Notes: a model not told the origin generated them from the sequence alone. DNA of 64,000 nucleotides from Metopolophium dirhodum (GCF_019925205.1 NC_083564.1:11041491-11105490); one strand, 5' to 3'. Positions 1 to 13,626 are shown, counted from the first letter of the stretch. Numbers and translations: made by a program.

Positions 1-667
1 TTTTAACAAGCTTAAGTTTGCTGAATGTCCTTTCGCAGTTGACTTCGGTGACTGACAAAGTAAGAAAAAAACTCATATGAAGCACATAGTTGAGTATAAG
101 CCAAGACATGCATGTTTAAATTGTATACAAGTTTGTATACACATTGTAAACAATTGTTACATATAAATGTCATGTCATAATAAGTTATGACATGATTGGG
201 CAGCAATTTGTAATTTGATTTTTTTTTTTTCACGTTCTTTGGCAGCTCCTCCTTTTTGTTTTTTAGAATTCATATTTATAAATTAAAATGCACAGTATCA
301 ATATGACAATATTATGTAATAAAACATTAATAAACGACAAACTGAACGGGTGCACTGTACTAAAAATGATGCTCTTATGGCTAAATTATTAGTTTGAATA
401 TGGGCAATATGTGCTTATAGTTAGAATTGTTTACAGATTAGCAGTCGGCAATTGCGCACGTTCGTAAAAACAATATTGTTATTTTTGGATCAAATAACTC
501 ACTCACATTAATATGAATTTATATAGCTACATAGTCGACCACCACCCAGCCTATGTATTTCAATGAAAATACGAAATTATCCTTATTATTTATTAAAAGC
601 TATAAATAGCAATTCCGGGCTGAATTAAATTTATATTGCTTATATTTATATTATTGTTTATTTGTGT

Positions 668-729
668 CTAGTGACATTGATTTTATAATATACTAATAAT
701 ATAGTATATTATAAAACCAATGCTAGTGA
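668..729. repeat. Short palindromic element with ~26-bp arms
   Basis: The left arm runs CTAGTG then CATTG then TTTTATAATATACT. The right arm is its reverse complement with one substitution and a one-base indel. The arms are separated by only a few bases, so the whole segment can fold into one hairpin. It is probably a tiny MITE or the fused ends of a DNA transposon; no transposase is nearby. Confidence 0.6.
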
Positions 730-862
730 TAACCACATTTATAAAGATTTTAATATCATTATAATTTATTGTATAAGATATGCCTAAATAGATTTATTTT
801 GATAATTATTATTATATTTTGTTTTGTTTTAGTATAAAGTATATAAATTTATACATGATTCA

Positions 863-935
863 GGCCGGCGGCCTTAGAAAGCCTGCGGCCCAGTAGGACT
901 ATTCCCACTGTCCCACCTGGCCAGTCCGCCTCTGA
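863..935 (-). repeat. GC-rich MITE fragment
   Basis: A locally GC-rich block sits in AT-rich flanks. Read on the minus strand it begins with GAGGCGGACTGGCCAGGTGG, a sequence I associate from memory with a dispersed aphid repeat. Only one end is visible, so it is a truncated copy. The family assignment is tentative. Confidence 0.35.
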
Positions 936-1023
936 TTTTAGCACCAATCGATATTTGAGCTTATAAATAAAAGTCTGATTACTGAAAATAATGCAGTTTT
1001 AAATGAAACTATGTGTATACTAA

Positions 1024-1614
1024 TTACAGGGAATCACTAGAAACTTGAAAGTTCTTACTTTGATACATTTTTGGAAAAAATGCACCTCCTGGGCTTATCT
1101 TTATTGAAAATGTCATACTGTATCCTTTTAAACATTGTCCTTTATCCAATACTTCCTTACAATACTTCCTAAACACCTCGTACGGCATTGGCTCTTTTAA
1201 TACTTTGCCACATTTTTCGGAGCAATACAACGCCATCGGCTGCGGAATACACTTGTGGCAAATTATGTGAAAACATGGCCTCGTGCGCATCTATATTAAA
1301 AAATACATATGAATACATTTACAGTTGAATTTGTGTGAGGGTATTCAGCTTTCGCAAACAATAAATCAAAACTCTTACCGTGATGAAATAATTGCAGCAT
1401 ATTCTGCAGTTAAATCCTATCACAAATAGGACATTGACTAATGGTGCATCGTTCAGTAGTTCTATAATGAAATAACAATAAAACATGGTAAGTCAAAAAC
1501 GAAAAAATCAACAAAAATAATGTGGCTGAATTGCGGTGTGTAGGTACCATGCATTTTGTTGACGTAACACCAAAAGTCAAAGTCACTTAAATCAATTATC
1601 TTTATATTGATCAT
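1024..1614 (-). CDS. Gene A: small degenerate-RING protein, 138 aa, three coding exons
   Basis: Coding exons read on the minus strand are 1614-1548, 1461-1379 and 1290-1024, joined in phases 1 and 0 with GT-AG borders; they give 138 residues. The ATG at 1614 has an in-frame stop just upstream. The protein has a RING-like zinc module: C41-x2-C44, C56-x-H58-x2-C61-x2-C64, then C73-x3-C77, where canonical RINGs have C-x2-C. An intron splits the module after residue 50. A non-coding exon part starts at 1670 after a polypyrimidine tract and TAG. RING proteins are usually ubiquitin E3s; with the altered last pair, activity is uncertain. It is paralogous to gene B. A GT-AAG site near 1058 could splice away the last residues. 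Function not identified. Confidence 0.6.
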
Positions 1615-1796
1615 GGTTGTTGATTCTCAAAATAAAACGCTGCAGGTTGTATAGTCGATCGTCAAAACGTCTACAGGTAAAAAAAAAAATTTGTTATTAT
1701 ATACACGTTATTATATCAATATATTATTCTGTATATGAATTTAAACATCGATTAATAATTTACGGGTTGATCAGTATCCCAAATACAAATTTCAAA

Positions 1797-3150
1797 AAGC
1801 GGTAAGTGGGTAACGCTCTGCTGTACATTAGGTGTCTAGAGAGTCACTGTAATATATGTGTTAAACTTGAATTCAACGAGATAAAATCATTGTATACGAA
1901 CAACGATTCGAGCGAAGGTCTGTCAGCCTATATATTACTAAGAAGGTATATTTTGTGATATTATTCAATTATTGTGACTAAAGTAATTTATTTTACTATT
2001 AGAGGCATTAGTACTACAGCTATAGTAGATTAAATTATTTTTTGTCGAAAAATTGCTTTTTAAATTGTTATTGTGCTTATAAAATAAAATAATATACCTA
2101 CTCTAAAAGTTTTAAGTACCTATGAATAATATTTTTAAATTGCTACAAAATAACTAAAATTGTAATTCTTGGGTTTAATATGTAATTTTGTCCAAATTTG
2201 AACTTAATATAAATTAAAACTTATAAACTTACTTTTATAACTTTATAAAAAACTGTGCTTATATATTTTTAAATTTTTCGTTACAGAATTACCTACTTAC
2301 GTACAACCCTGTTATAAATTTTCAATTCTTATAGCTACCTATAAAAGTTTAACACTACATTTTTAACTACAATATAATTTTCAATTTTCAATTTGATAAA
2401 TATGTTTAAACTGATATTACAACAATGAGTGAGGAGCCTTTTGTTAAGCTTTCAAGTTTTTTGATCCAACAAATAAAATTTTTGTTGAGATGTATAGAAA
2501 AAAAAACTAAAAATATTGAAAATGTCCGTAAGCAACTAACACCGAGTCCAAATATTTTGAATATGTGTTCAAGTATAGGAAATAATAAAATACATATTTG
2601 TTGTAAATTGCATTTATTACGGTTATAACTTGTTGAATTACTACAAAATAAGAAAACCGTTCCATGAAAAATCGAGTGAATATCCAATCTTGTAAACATT
2701 TGAACTTCAAACGCTCATTAAAATGTAATTTGACTTTCCAATATAATTTTTTTTTTTTGATAAAGATAATTAAACTTATGAGGAATCTTGTATTAAATGT
2801 CCAAACCTTAGATAAAAAGAAATATTTTTATGAATTCTAACTCAAATTAATTTGGCGATTTTTGTGATTTTTGTCAAAATTCTAACTTCTGCTGACGCCC
2901 ACCAAAAAAATATTGTGGATTTACGTTTTAATTTTTTTTTAATTTCCACTTACAACAACTTATGAGGAACCTTTCATTACATTTTAAAGTTTTTTGAACA
3001 AGCAAAAATTTTTTATCAACATTAATTAATAAAAAAAACTAATATAAATAAAAAATTGCATATGCCTATAAATAGGTCAATATATCAAGTCAAAATATTT
3101 AAGGTGTATAGGAAATGCTAATATAAACATTCATTGAAAATGTATTATAT
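1797..3150 (+). repeat. Old diverged copy of the 1.45-kb GATTCTGAGCG repeat
   Basis: It starts with GGTAAGTGGGTAACGCTCTG, matching the 5' end of the copies at 5.4, 8.0 and 33.3 kb, followed by a diverged CGATTCGAGCGA motif and the same A/T-rich internal blocks. The 3' end motif of the younger copies is not clear. It lies in the presumed leader intron of gene A (1671-4470), which helps explain why this interval is longer than in gene B. No coding capacity seen. Confidence 0.6.
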
Positions 3151-4470
3151 ATTTATTATATGTAATAATGTAATACGAATAATACGATGTAATATGAATA
3201 CAGCTTTTACGATTATTTAATAACATTACTGCAGAGGTTAGATTGGATTAATTTTCGATTCCAACATTCCGATTGGTATCTAATCAATATATATATTATA
3301 TCTCATATAAATCATATAATATTTTATATCGAAAGAAATGTTGAACGGTTTTATTTACCTCAAAATGTAACTCCACTGCCACCTTCTCGCATAATTTTTA
3401 TATTTTTTTTTTTGAACAGTTATTACGAGAATGAAGAGTTTTATATTTTGAACGTAAACATAAAATTGGACCCCCCTTCCTGATTTTTTTTTCCAGTTAC
3501 AGACTTGATAAGACGTATGCATCACTCTAAATACGATAAGTTTAAATTGTTAGATTATATTTCACAAGGACGTATCCTCATGAAGACATAATAATTGTTG
3601 AGCCTGGCCAACCACGACTATCGAAGGTAGTTTACCGTCAGTAGGCGCCAGTGGGCGGTACTTAATTATATTATTGTTAAGTAATTTAAATAATATATAT
3701 ATAAATAAAAAAGGTTTGTAAAATATCGTATTATTATACCATTCGGTGCCACAACAATACCCAACTGTAATAAGATATATTATAATATAGAATAAATATA
3801 ACATGAATACCGTACACAATAAACTAGGTATGTGTATTATTTTAAGAGCACTAAGTCGTATACGGATATATACGTAAAATTGCATAAAATACATGATCTG
3901 CAATGGTTTTTTGTTTACCTTAATACTTGTAATATGGATTATTCAACATTAGTGAATTTGTTTTATTTTTGCATTGATATTCGTTATAATTGCTTTTGCC
4001 GTAACACGAAATATAGGTATCAAGTTAAATATAACTTGATCACTTATTTTTAATATTCGAATACTTAAAATTACAGAGTTTTTCTGTTGTTTGTTAAAAA
4101 TATTTTTCGACAGTTGACACGACTTAGCCAATGAATTTGATACAAAAGTTTTCGTAAACTTATCTCAGTATTAATACCTATTTTGTATTAAATTATAGAA
4201 ATCTTGAAACCCTACAAAATAATATATCTTTTGTTTTTTTTTTATTATCACCTAAATAAACACGAAATAATCAAAAATCAATTTCCCAATAAATTTTAGT
4301 ATTTCATAGAGTACTTCAAAATCTAAGAGAAAATGTTTAAATTTTCAAAACATTAAAAGATGTGTATGTGTATATATATTTTGAGTGATTTTAATTGTAA
4401 AAACACATAGCAAAATATTGTATAATATCTTAGGCATTTGTCCTGCGCGGTGTGCCAAGCGATATTATAC
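3151..4470. other. Presumed leader intron of gene A, with segment homologous to gene B upstream
   Basis: No gene is seen. The stretch at 3180-3400 (TTTTCGATTCCAACATTCC, then ATAATATTTTATATCG) matches 29145-29200 upstream of gene B, with the same order and strand. This marks the two loci as one ancestral duplication. The remaining sequence is AT-rich and unassigned. Confidence 0.5.
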
Positions 4471-4773
4471 TTACTCTGCTCCAGTTACTGCTCCAATTCT
4501 CGGTATACGATCACCGCAGTGGATTTCCAATTTAAATGGCGCGATAAATAAATCCTCTGACCGTTCAAAAACCGACAACGTCCTTTTGCTACCTGAACAC
4601 CAAAATACTAACAGTAGACGACCCAAGACGTATCTCTGTATTATACCGTGCGGCTTGTTAAATTGCATAGCGGTTGGCGGCATAGTTGCCGATTGGCGGC
4701 CACGGTCCATGACTATGCGGTGCTCACAGTGCTGGCAACGTGAAAAGCCCGTCGTCCCGCGGTTTTGCTCCAT
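4471..4773 (-). other. Candidate 5' leader exon of gene A (uORF-containing)
   Basis: A GC-richer block opens with ATG in the context AAATATGG and stays open for 100 codons. A strong splice donor (CAGA|GTAAGTATAA) lies at its end near 4470. The block is homologous to 29699-29932 upstream of gene B, sharing the run encoding FSRCQHC, but the reading frames separate after indels. Joining it to the next exon reaches a stop before gene A's own ATG. It is therefore best read as a 5' leader exon or promoter with an upstream ORF, not as part of the RING protein. It could instead be a decayed coding exon. Confidence 0.4.
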
Positions 4774-5116
4774 ATTTCACTTTTTTTGAACCCGAGTGCG
4801 AGTCCCATTCTGCTCGACGCATACAACACTGCTGTGAACTGTGTTACTGATAGGTGATTGAAACCCTGGAATTATCACCTAATCTATCAGGGAAATGTAA
4901 ATAAGACGTAATAGCGACAAGTATAATCTCTCCCTACGCCTATACCGCCTCCAGTCACAACATTCGCCGTCCTGCGGAATTACGAAAATTTCCAAATTAA
5001 TTAATGTCATATGCATAGTTATATAAATGATAAATTTTTTAGCTAATACTTAAAAATTTAATACGAGGTATTGTAGCCAAAAAATCAAAAATCTATAATT
5101 GTGAATAACAAAACAA
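4774..5116. other. Probable promoter side of gene A; no gene seen
   Basis: A moderately GC-rich stretch lies immediately upstream of the candidate leader exon. No TATA, DRE or Motif-1 box was recognised. Nothing coding is visible. Confidence 0.3.
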
Positions 5117-5240
5117 AAAAGGTGGACGAGTGGGCTCTGCTTATAGTAAAATTGTCAAGCATACGAAAAACAATTCTAAGCGGAGACGTGTCATTCTAGC
5201 ATACTTATATAAATAATCTAATTTAATACAATATTTAAGG
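5117..5240 (+). repeat. Fragment of the GATTCTGAGCG repeat 5' end
   Basis: It contains GGTGGACGAGTGGGCTCTGC and then CAATTCTAAGCGGAGACG, a degenerate version of the first ~150 bases of the 1.45-kb repeat. It stops before the internal blocks. It lies about 130 bases upstream of a full copy in the same orientation. Confidence 0.5.
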
Positions 5241-5371
5241 TTAAAAGTTAAATTAAACTGTAATATGATGTAAAACTTGACGATATAGAAATTTTTTACG
5301 AAAGGACAATTTTCAAAAATAATAAGCAAACAAAACTTACTGATTATTTCTTTTAAATTATATTTAAGGTT

Positions 5372-6857
5372 AAAAAAGGTGGATAAGTGGATGTTGCTCT
5401 GCTGTACAGTAGATTACAAGTGGGTCACTGTAATGGATGGTGTTAAATTTGAATTCAATGATATAATATTATTGTATAAGAAAAACGATTCTGAGCGAAA
5501 ACGGTCAGTCAGCCTATGATTTTATCAAGTATATTTGATGATATTATTGTGAATAAAGTAATTTATATATAACCTATTTACGTGGAGCCTTGTTTTAAAT
5601 TTTCAATCCTTAGCCATGAAAGTTAAAAATTTATAAATTTTTAACTACAAAATAATTAATAAATTATAAATTTGATAAATGTTGTCAAAATTTGAACTTT
5701 AAATGCTTATAAAAAAAAATTGTGCCTATGTATTTTTAATATTTTTCAACTGCTATTAGAACGATATATCAGGAGCCTTATATTAAATTTTCACGCTTTT
5801 TTACCCAACAAATAAAAATTTATTGATATTTATAGAAAAAAAAACTAAAAAAATTGAAAACTGACAATGTCCGTAAACAGCTCAAAAAGAGTCAAAATAT
5901 TTTCAACATTTTATGGTGTACAGAAAATGCTAATATAAACATTCAGTGAAATTTTCAAGTATTTACAGTCATTCGTTTTTTAATTACAATAAAATAAGAA
6001 AATTGTTACATGAGAAATCGAGTAAATATCAAATGTTGTAAAAATATAAATTTCAGACGCTCATAAAAATTTAATTTAAGTTTCTTCTAGACATTTTTTT
6101 TTTGATAAAGGTAGACGAACTTATGAGTAATCTTATATTACATTTTCAAATCTTAGATTTAAAAAGAAAAATTTTTATGAATTATCATCAAAATAATTTG
6201 CTATTTTTCGTGATTTTTCCGTATTTTTTCAAAATTTGAACTTTAAATGCTTATAATTAAAAACTGTGACTATGTATTTTTAATATTTTTCAACTGGTAT
6301 TAGAACGATATATCAGGAGCCTTATATTAAATTTTCAAGCTTTTTTACTCAACAGATAAAATTTTATTGATATTTATAGAAAAAAAAAACTAAAAAAATT
6401 GAAAACTGACAATGGCCGTAAACAGCTCAAAAAGAGTCAAAATATTTTGTAAATTTTATGGTGTATAGAAAATGCTAATATAAACATTCAGTCAAAATTT
6501 CATGTCCCTACGGTCATTTTTTTTAGAGTTACACCAAAAACCAAAATCGATTTTCTCGAAAACAGATTTTAATTTTTCTTTTGTTTTTCACGTCGCTTGT
6601 GAAAACTACTGGGAAATTTTTACTTTGGCCCCCCAAAGTACCAACTAGATTCACTTTCCTATCAGAAAAGTTACTATTGAAGAAAATCCAAGCACTTTTA
6701 CTGTCCTAAAAGGTGATGACAGACACAAAAATAAAAAAAAAATAAAAAAAAAAAACACACATCATTGTAGAATCAATACATTCATCGCTTCGCTCAGAAT
6801 CTAAAAATACATATCATTGTAAAACCAATACATTCATCGCTCCGCTTAGAATTTAAA
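5372..6857 (+). repeat. Full copy of unclassified ~1.45-kb repeat
   Basis: The 5' end is AAAAAAGGTGGATAAGTGG followed by CTCTGCTGTACAGTAG. A CGATTCTGAGCGAAAACGG motif lies ~110 bases in. The 3' end is an A-rich tract, CACACATCATTGTA, then TCATCGCTTCGCTCAGAATC. The motif GATTCTGAGCG near the 5' end recurs inverted at the 3' end. Inside, a block starting TTTGAACTTTAAATGC at ~5693 recurs at ~6234. The 3' terminal ~50 bases are present twice (6760-6806 and 6807-6857). No ORF above background is present, so it is probably non-autonomous; superfamily unknown. Confidence 0.75.
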
Positions 6858-8020
6858 ATGTATTATCATTTAAGCAACAGAAAATATAATAGTCTGTGAC
6901 ATTAAATACGTCGTGTAATTTATTTTAGTATAAAGTGGAAAAGAACAAAATGTTTGCCTTTAAGTATATAATTTTTTTAAATTTTGTTTTATTTTGAAAT
7001 TTGAAATATAAATAGGTTTATCAATTAGGTTTATACTTATTACTTAAATGATAATACATTTTAAATTCTAATTAAACACCCAATCAATCTTAAAACTTAT
7101 ATAATATAATCTTTATATTTAAAAATAGCTTAGTTTAAATAGGAGATAGATAATTTTATTGAAAATGTTATATTAGCTTAAATAATTATTTATGTGTTTT
7201 TTTTATCAATCAATAAAAAATACATAAAAAATAAAACAGTAATCTCCGCTTAATTGGGACATATCGGTTGCATGTTATTTTGTCGCTGCAATAGTCCAAA
7301 AAAACAACTTCAAAATTAGTGGTTAATTTCTGATTTAATGGTATAGAAGAATATTTTTATAACTTAATAAATATTACGTAATACATAAATAATTTAAATA
7401 TAAAATAATAATAATTTTTAGTACCTATACAAAAAGAAATACAACCCTAATTTATATAAAAAAAGTACCTACATAAATTTATTAAATTTTTGAAAACAAA
7501 AACGTTATCAATAGTACTTTGTTTATTATTTTTTACTAATTATTGACGTATGTAGTCTGAACAGAGCACTTATGTGACTTTAGAAATACATAGATTAAAA
7601 TATACCAATAATCCTTTTTTGTCGCCCAGATAAGCAATTGAATTGGCTCCCTACCATTTTTTTTTCAAAGTTAATTATATATTGGTTATCACTTATCAAT
7701 ATATTTTGTTAATAATAAATTTAAAGTTAAACGTTATTTCCTCGGGGAGCTGTAATGCAAATCGCGATTCTCTCCCTGGCCCTCGATAATACGAAAAAAA
7801 GACATTATTTCCTAGAGTAATTAACCTCGGTCACGCTCGAAATAACTAAATATATTTAGTATGATTCATAATATTTTAACACATGGTTTACGGTATCACT
7901 TTCATATATTTTGCATCGTTACATTGATAGTTATAATACATCTATTTGTTTACACAAAATTATTTAATAAATATAATACAAAAATCCACAAGAGTGGAGA
8001 AAAAAAAAACTAAACAATAA
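6858..8020. other. AT-rich intergenic; possible pogo/Tigger end fragment
   Basis: No gene is seen. At ~7241-7262 the sequence CAGTAATCTCCGCTTAATTG resembles Tigger-type inverted-repeat ends, but no convincing partner end was found. A small GC-richer patch at 7740-7850 is unassigned. Confidence 0.35.
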
Positions 8021-9489
8021 TAAAAAAAGGTGGATAAGTGGATGTCGCTCTGCTGTACGGTAGGTTACAAGTGGGTCACTGTAATGGATGGTGTTAAATT
8101 TGAATTCAATGATATAATATCATTGTATAAGAAAAACGATTCTGAGCGAAAACGGTCAGTCACCCTATGATATTACCAAGTATATTTGATGATATTATTG
8201 TGAATAAAGTAATTTATATATAACCTATTAACGTGGAGCCTTGTTTTAAATTTTCAATCCTTAGCTATAAAAGTTGAACATTTTATACATTTTCAACTAC
8301 AAAATAATTATTAAATTTTGTCAAAATTTGAACTTTAAATGCTTATAAAAAAAAATTGTGCAAATGTATTTTTAATATTTTTCAACTGCTATTAAAACGA
8401 TATATCAGGAGTCTAATATTAAATTTTCACGCTTTTTTACCCAACAAATAAAAATTTATTGATATTTATAGAAAAAAAAACTAAAAAAATTGAAAACTGA
8501 CAATGTCCGTAAACAGCTCAAATAGAGTCAAAATATTTTCAAAATTGTATGGTGTATAGAAAATGCTAATATAAACATTCAGTGAAATTTTCAAGTATCT
8601 ACAGTCATTCGTTTTTTAATTACAATAAAATAAAAAAATCGTTACATGAGAAATCGAGTAAATATCAAATGTTGTAAAAATATAAATTTCAGACGCTCAT
8701 AAAAATTTAATTTAAGTTTCTTCTAGACATTTTTTTTTTGATAAAGGTAGACAAACTTATGAGTAATCTTATATTACATTTTCAAATCTTAGATTTAAAA
8801 AGAAAAATTTTTATGAATTCTCATCAAAATAATTTGCTATTTTTCGTGATTTTTCCGTATTTTGTCAAAATTTGAACTTTAAATGCTTATAATTAAAAAC
8901 TGTGACTAAGGATTTTTAATTTTTTTCATCTGCCTTTGAAACAATAAACTAGGAGCCTTCTATTAAATTTTCAAGCTTTTTTACTCAATAGATAAAATTT
9001 TATTGATATTTATAGAAAAAAAAACTAAAAAAATTGAAAACTGACAATGGCTGTAAACAGCTCAAAAAGAGTCAAAATATTTGGAAAATTTTATGGTGTA
9101 TAGAAAATGCTAATATAAACAACCAGTGAAAATTTCATGCATCTACGGTCATTTGTTTTAGAGTTACACCAATAACCAAAATCGATTTTGTTAAAAATCG
9201 ATTTTGCGTAAAAATTCCCGTTTTTCCTTAATTTTTCTTTTGTTTTTCACATCGCTTTTGAAAACTACTGGGAAATTAAAATTTTGACCTCCCCAATGCA
9301 CCAACGATATTCACTTTCCCATCGAACAAGATACTGAAGTCGAAAATCGAAGCATTATTTCGACTACTTATCGTGTACACAGACACAAAAATAAAAAAAT
9401 AAAAAAAAAATAAAAAAAAAAAAAAATAAAAAAAAAAACACACATCATTGTAAAATCAATACATTCATCGTTTCACTCAGAATCTAAAA
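8021..9489 (+). repeat. Full copy of unclassified ~1.45-kb repeat
   Basis: It is nearly collinear with the copy at 5.4 kb, from AAAAAAAGGTGGATAAGTGG to TCACTCAGAATCTAAAA. It has the same 5' GATTCTGAGCGAAAACGG motif and the same internal duplication (blocks at ~8325 and ~8870). A long A-rich tract (9390-9440) precedes the 3' motif CACACATCATTGTAAAATC. High similarity to the 33.3-kb copy suggests recent activity. No coding capacity seen. Confidence 0.75.
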
Positions 9490-11831
9490 AATGAAAACAG
9501 ACAATAATTTTATACTTGAGCAATGAGCGCATCATTATAAAATATATGCATATTATATGAATACAAAGTTAAATTAAAACACAGATAATATTATACCTAA
9601 GCACGTCATTATAAAATATATTATGTATGTTATATTGGCAATGAATCCTCGTTTTGTACATTTATAACGATGTAGAATATTTGGAGGAGTTTTTGAAAAC
9701 TAAACTTGTATTTATTAACTATAAAAATTAACTTTCCCTTTTCGCTTAACATTTTCTCAACAGAATTGATTTTTAAGTACTCGCGCGCAAACACAGCGAT
9801 AATCTACTAATAATTTATTGCTGTCGTGGTTATAAAATATTAACAACAAAATAAAAGTAGTGTATAGACATCAATGATAATTGACTATTATAGTAGATTA
9901 CGACAATTAAGATAACAAGACTAAATCCAATAAATATTTATAATAATATATGTATATATAATATAATAGGTATATCCAGCGCTAGACTATATTTGAGTGC
10001 AAAGAACCAGGCTAGGTTAGGTTGACGTTGTAAAATTAAACGCGTATAATATGAAAAGCCTAACAATATATTAGTAGGTATTGTGTGTTATATAATATTA
10101 TATAATAAACAATATACTTAAAATTTTTTTTAATAAGAAAAATAAATTAATAATTTAATGTAAAAGAATAAATTTAAAAAATATTGAATTTCAGTTGAAA
10201 GTTCCAAAAGAAATGTCTCCACTCTCCAGTAAGAATAAAACAATTAAGTACCTATGTGTTCACCAAAAAAAATTGTGTTTTTATATGTATATTAAGTCTA
10301 TAGATATACCAATATTATTATGATCATTAGTTGTTCAGTCATCTTGATATTTTATGTTAACTATTGAGTCTTATTAACTACTGAAATTTTCTTACGGAAT
10401 AATAAAATAATTTGTACTTATATAAACTAAATTATTTTGTAGGTACTAAAAAAAACAGTAAAATGTAAATGGCTACAAATTAAAAACTTCATAATTTTCC
10501 TAGTAAAAAGTGTTTAAAAAATATTATTAAGAAGTAATATTATTGTCTTAACGATTTAGGATACATTCATATTCAATTAATCAAATTTTAACATATATGA
10601 TAAAATTATTATTATGAATAATATTAAATTTCATCGACATTTTAAGGTATACGATCACTAGTTAAAATTTTACTGTATAAGATCTTTGTTTTAAGTAATT
10701 TTAATATTAGGTTTATTAATTATCTTAATATGTAGGTATGATAATTATTGTATGGAATATAAATATATTTCGGCGAATATGTGTAAATTTGGAATATCCG
10801 TGGGATTTCTAAGTCTCTTGAATTACAGGTCCATCATCTTTCTGCATATTACCGTGGGATAACCAAATTGACCAGCTCGACCTATTTTGAAAATAAAAAA
10901 GTGAAAACATCATTAAACAGATTTAAACAACTCACATTAAGATTAAACACATTAAAAACATAAAAATTTACATACATGTTATATGACCCTCTTGGGACTT
11001 AGGTAGTTAATTCCTTTTTATAAGTATATTATATTAAGAGGCCTCGCTACTGTACATTTATCTCTATAGACCTTAAGTTTTGACAAAATTAAAGTTATAG
11101 TGACTAGTGTACCTACGTTGTCCGATTTTGATACAGAAAAAAATTTGAACTTGGCAAAAAATTGTCTATAAATCTTATGGAAAAATTAAATCTTATATTA
11201 TTGTGAGATAATAATCATACACATTGTTAATATTTTGTTAGTTCCATCGTATAGACCTAATAATAGAATAACTAAATATAACAAGATTATAAAAATTTCC
11301 TAGACCATAAATTGAATACATAAATGTCAGTTAGTTACTTCCATCGTTCGTTTAAATTTTAACAGAAAATAATAACAATTCATTTAAATTTTAATTTTAA
11401 AAAATCCCTTCAACAATAGTTTATTAATAACTAATAAAGTATAGTACTTCAATAATTGGTACACAATTTGTTTTATAAATACAAATCGATATTTTTTTCT
11501 TGTCTTATTCGAGATGAATCATAATAATATTGTTATGATTAGAGTAAAAATACATTTTTTTAAGTCTCTAAATATTCTTAAACATAGGTAATGTACAGCT
11601 GGTAAAGTCAATGGGATTGCAAACTGACAGTTGGTAAGGAGTTCAAAATAGTCAATTTCCAAATTGTATGCATGCGGGTCTTGTAAATGTGTGCGTAGTA
11701 ATAATGATCATTAGTGTGTGTGTAAATAAAAGAGAGAGCTACCGAACATAATACGCACGTACAAGTCATCACTACGGCGCGGCGTTGCGAGTGTGAACAG
11801 TAAATAATTTATGCTCATTTATATGTAGGTA
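9490..11831. other. AT-rich intergenic, no gene seen
   Basis: Both strands were read without finding an exon-like stretch, an RNA gene or a bounded repeat. A short GGTTAGGTTG near 10013 resembles insect telomere units but has only about two units. Confidence 0.5.
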
Positions 11832-12120
11832 CTTTTTGTCAATCCTACCGATTGACCTGATAACGCGATAATACTTCTGAAAACTGATTTGAATTCGTTA
11901 ATATGTCTACTTGAGATTTATCAGGGCACATTTTAAGATATTTAATTTAATTTTCGAATAATCAACATTTAAACAAAATGTATAGGAGCTTATAGGAACA
12001 ACATTTTAACAAAGTGCTTTGATCGATCTCAAGTATAGACATATTATATAGAGTATAGAGTTCAAATCAGTTTTTAGAAGTCTTATCGCGTAATCAGGTC
12101 CATTGGCATGATTGATAAAA
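11832..12120. repeat. Inverted repeat, ~85-bp arms, shared with 27.7 kb
   Basis: The left arm (11832-11915) and right arm (12029-12120) are imperfect reverse complements around the core GTCTTATCGCGTAATCAGG. A third copy, in the right-arm orientation, lies at 27678-27790. On the minus strand two copies encode the same short peptide, PDYAIRLLKTDLNS, so the segment may be the end of a coding transposon rather than a simple MITE. Family unknown. Confidence 0.5.
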
Positions 12121-13626
12121 GATTGCAGGTGAATTTTGGTGGAAATAACTGTCCGTTTGAAATCCTCTAAACGGCTGAACGCCGTCTCACGACAACACCA
12201 GCTGTCCGAAATTGGCCGCAACAGCCGCTCGCACAAAATATATTCTGCAGAGAGTACACATGCTACGAGGGGAAGTACGCGTTACGATAAAAAAAATATG
12301 TCCAGGGATGGCGATAAGGAATAAGGTGTGAAGGTGTATAGTTACGAACATAAAGATATACGCGTACGGTGTACCTACCCGGTATATGAGCAAGGCTGCA
12401 AGATAATATACAATTTTTTTTTTAAAAGTAGGTATCATAAAAAAATTTCTGATTAAAGTGTCGTCCCTAATCCCTTTAAATACCTATATAATATAATATA
12501 ATATTGGTATGATGAACGCTGCCACCGGAAGGACCAGCCGGCTGCGCAAAATGGCCGCCATCGAATCACGCGTGCGCGTACGACGATTGGCGAATGGCGA
12601 AAATATCGAAACGGAAAACTAAACGTATCGTAACGCGCGGACTACAGTTTTACGCAACTCGTAGTGCTAATTTTATTGTATTATACGCAATAATAAACAA
12701 CGGGTAAGAAGAATGATTATATTATATATGATACATATATATTATATACTCACTGTAGGCGGCGGCTGCGGTTTGTCTGCTGAAATCGGTGATTGTATAG
12801 TAGGTGGGTCTTCTGCTACTGCTAACCAGCTGCTACAGACAACCGATCGGGTCGTATGTTAAATTCGAAATGAAAATCCTAAACGGTGGTGTTCAGCCAG
12901 GTTGGTGGAACTTGTTACGGTAAAGTGAAATGTATGCTTGCCCGCAACCCGCATCGTCTGCAGTTACCAGCGATTGCCAAATTGGAGGGGGGATTTAGGG
13001 GGCTTAGCCACCCCCTCCCCCCAAAAAAAGTCCATCAAGCCCCTCCTTTTTTAGTTTTGTAGGATCGAAGCCCCTCCGCTCATATTGATGTTAATAATGT
13101 TAGCCCCCCTGAAATTTTAATGGATTTCCGCCTATGATTGGCTGATGTTACAGCAGATAAGTTGCATTCCACATGTTTGTGTGAAACTTACCTGTTGTGC
13201 TTATTGGTGGGCTATTTTCGGTAATTTCCGTATTTCGAACGATAATTTTTACGACGTGGGATGGTGACGCGCCCTGAATCATTGTATACGAATATTTAAT
13301 AATTGTTCGAGTTTTAATAGATTTTATTTAGACCGTTGTTTTAATTTCGATTTCTTCTTCTGGCGTACGTTCTTGTCAAAGAACAATGTGGGTATGGTGG
13401 TTTGGATGGGTGGGGGGGGGGGGCGAGAGCCGAGAGGTACGATCACTTTTCGTGAGCGAGCCATCATCGTTTTTTATTGTGCCAGATTATCGTACGGAGA
13501 ACGAGGAACTGCGATGGGTCCGTTGTGAGGTGGAAAGGAAGTACCTCGGTTTCCAGGTTCTTTTAATTTTTTGTCAAAACAAACCGGTGGTGGCCATTTT
13601 GATATTTATTATTATTATTATTCGCT
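12121..13626. other. Intergenic with a GC-rich patch; no gene supported
   Basis: A GC- and CpG-rich patch at 12510-12660 includes AAAATGGCCGCCATC, which looks promoter-like, but the ATG there opens only a 23-codon frame and no downstream exon could be linked to it. At 12955-13140 a block with poly-G/poly-C runs ends in GGATTTCCGCCTATG, resembling a dispersed MITE with poorly preserved ends. A poly-G run occupies 13411-13423. Confidence 0.4.

Larger units (their letters stand above)
1..1023. other. AT-rich intergenic, no gene seen
   Basis: No open frame here has coding character on either strand. The stretch holds a short palindromic element and a GC-rich MITE fragment, both listed separately. 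It lies downstream of gene A and may include its 3' UTR: a minus-strand AATAAA sits at 793-798, about 225 bases past the stop codon. Confidence 0.6.

Noticed and set aside
12547..12620. ATGGCCGCCATCGAATC start in a CpG-rich patch as a possible first exon
   Set aside because: The frame closes after 23 codons, and no donor or downstream exon in phase could be identified.
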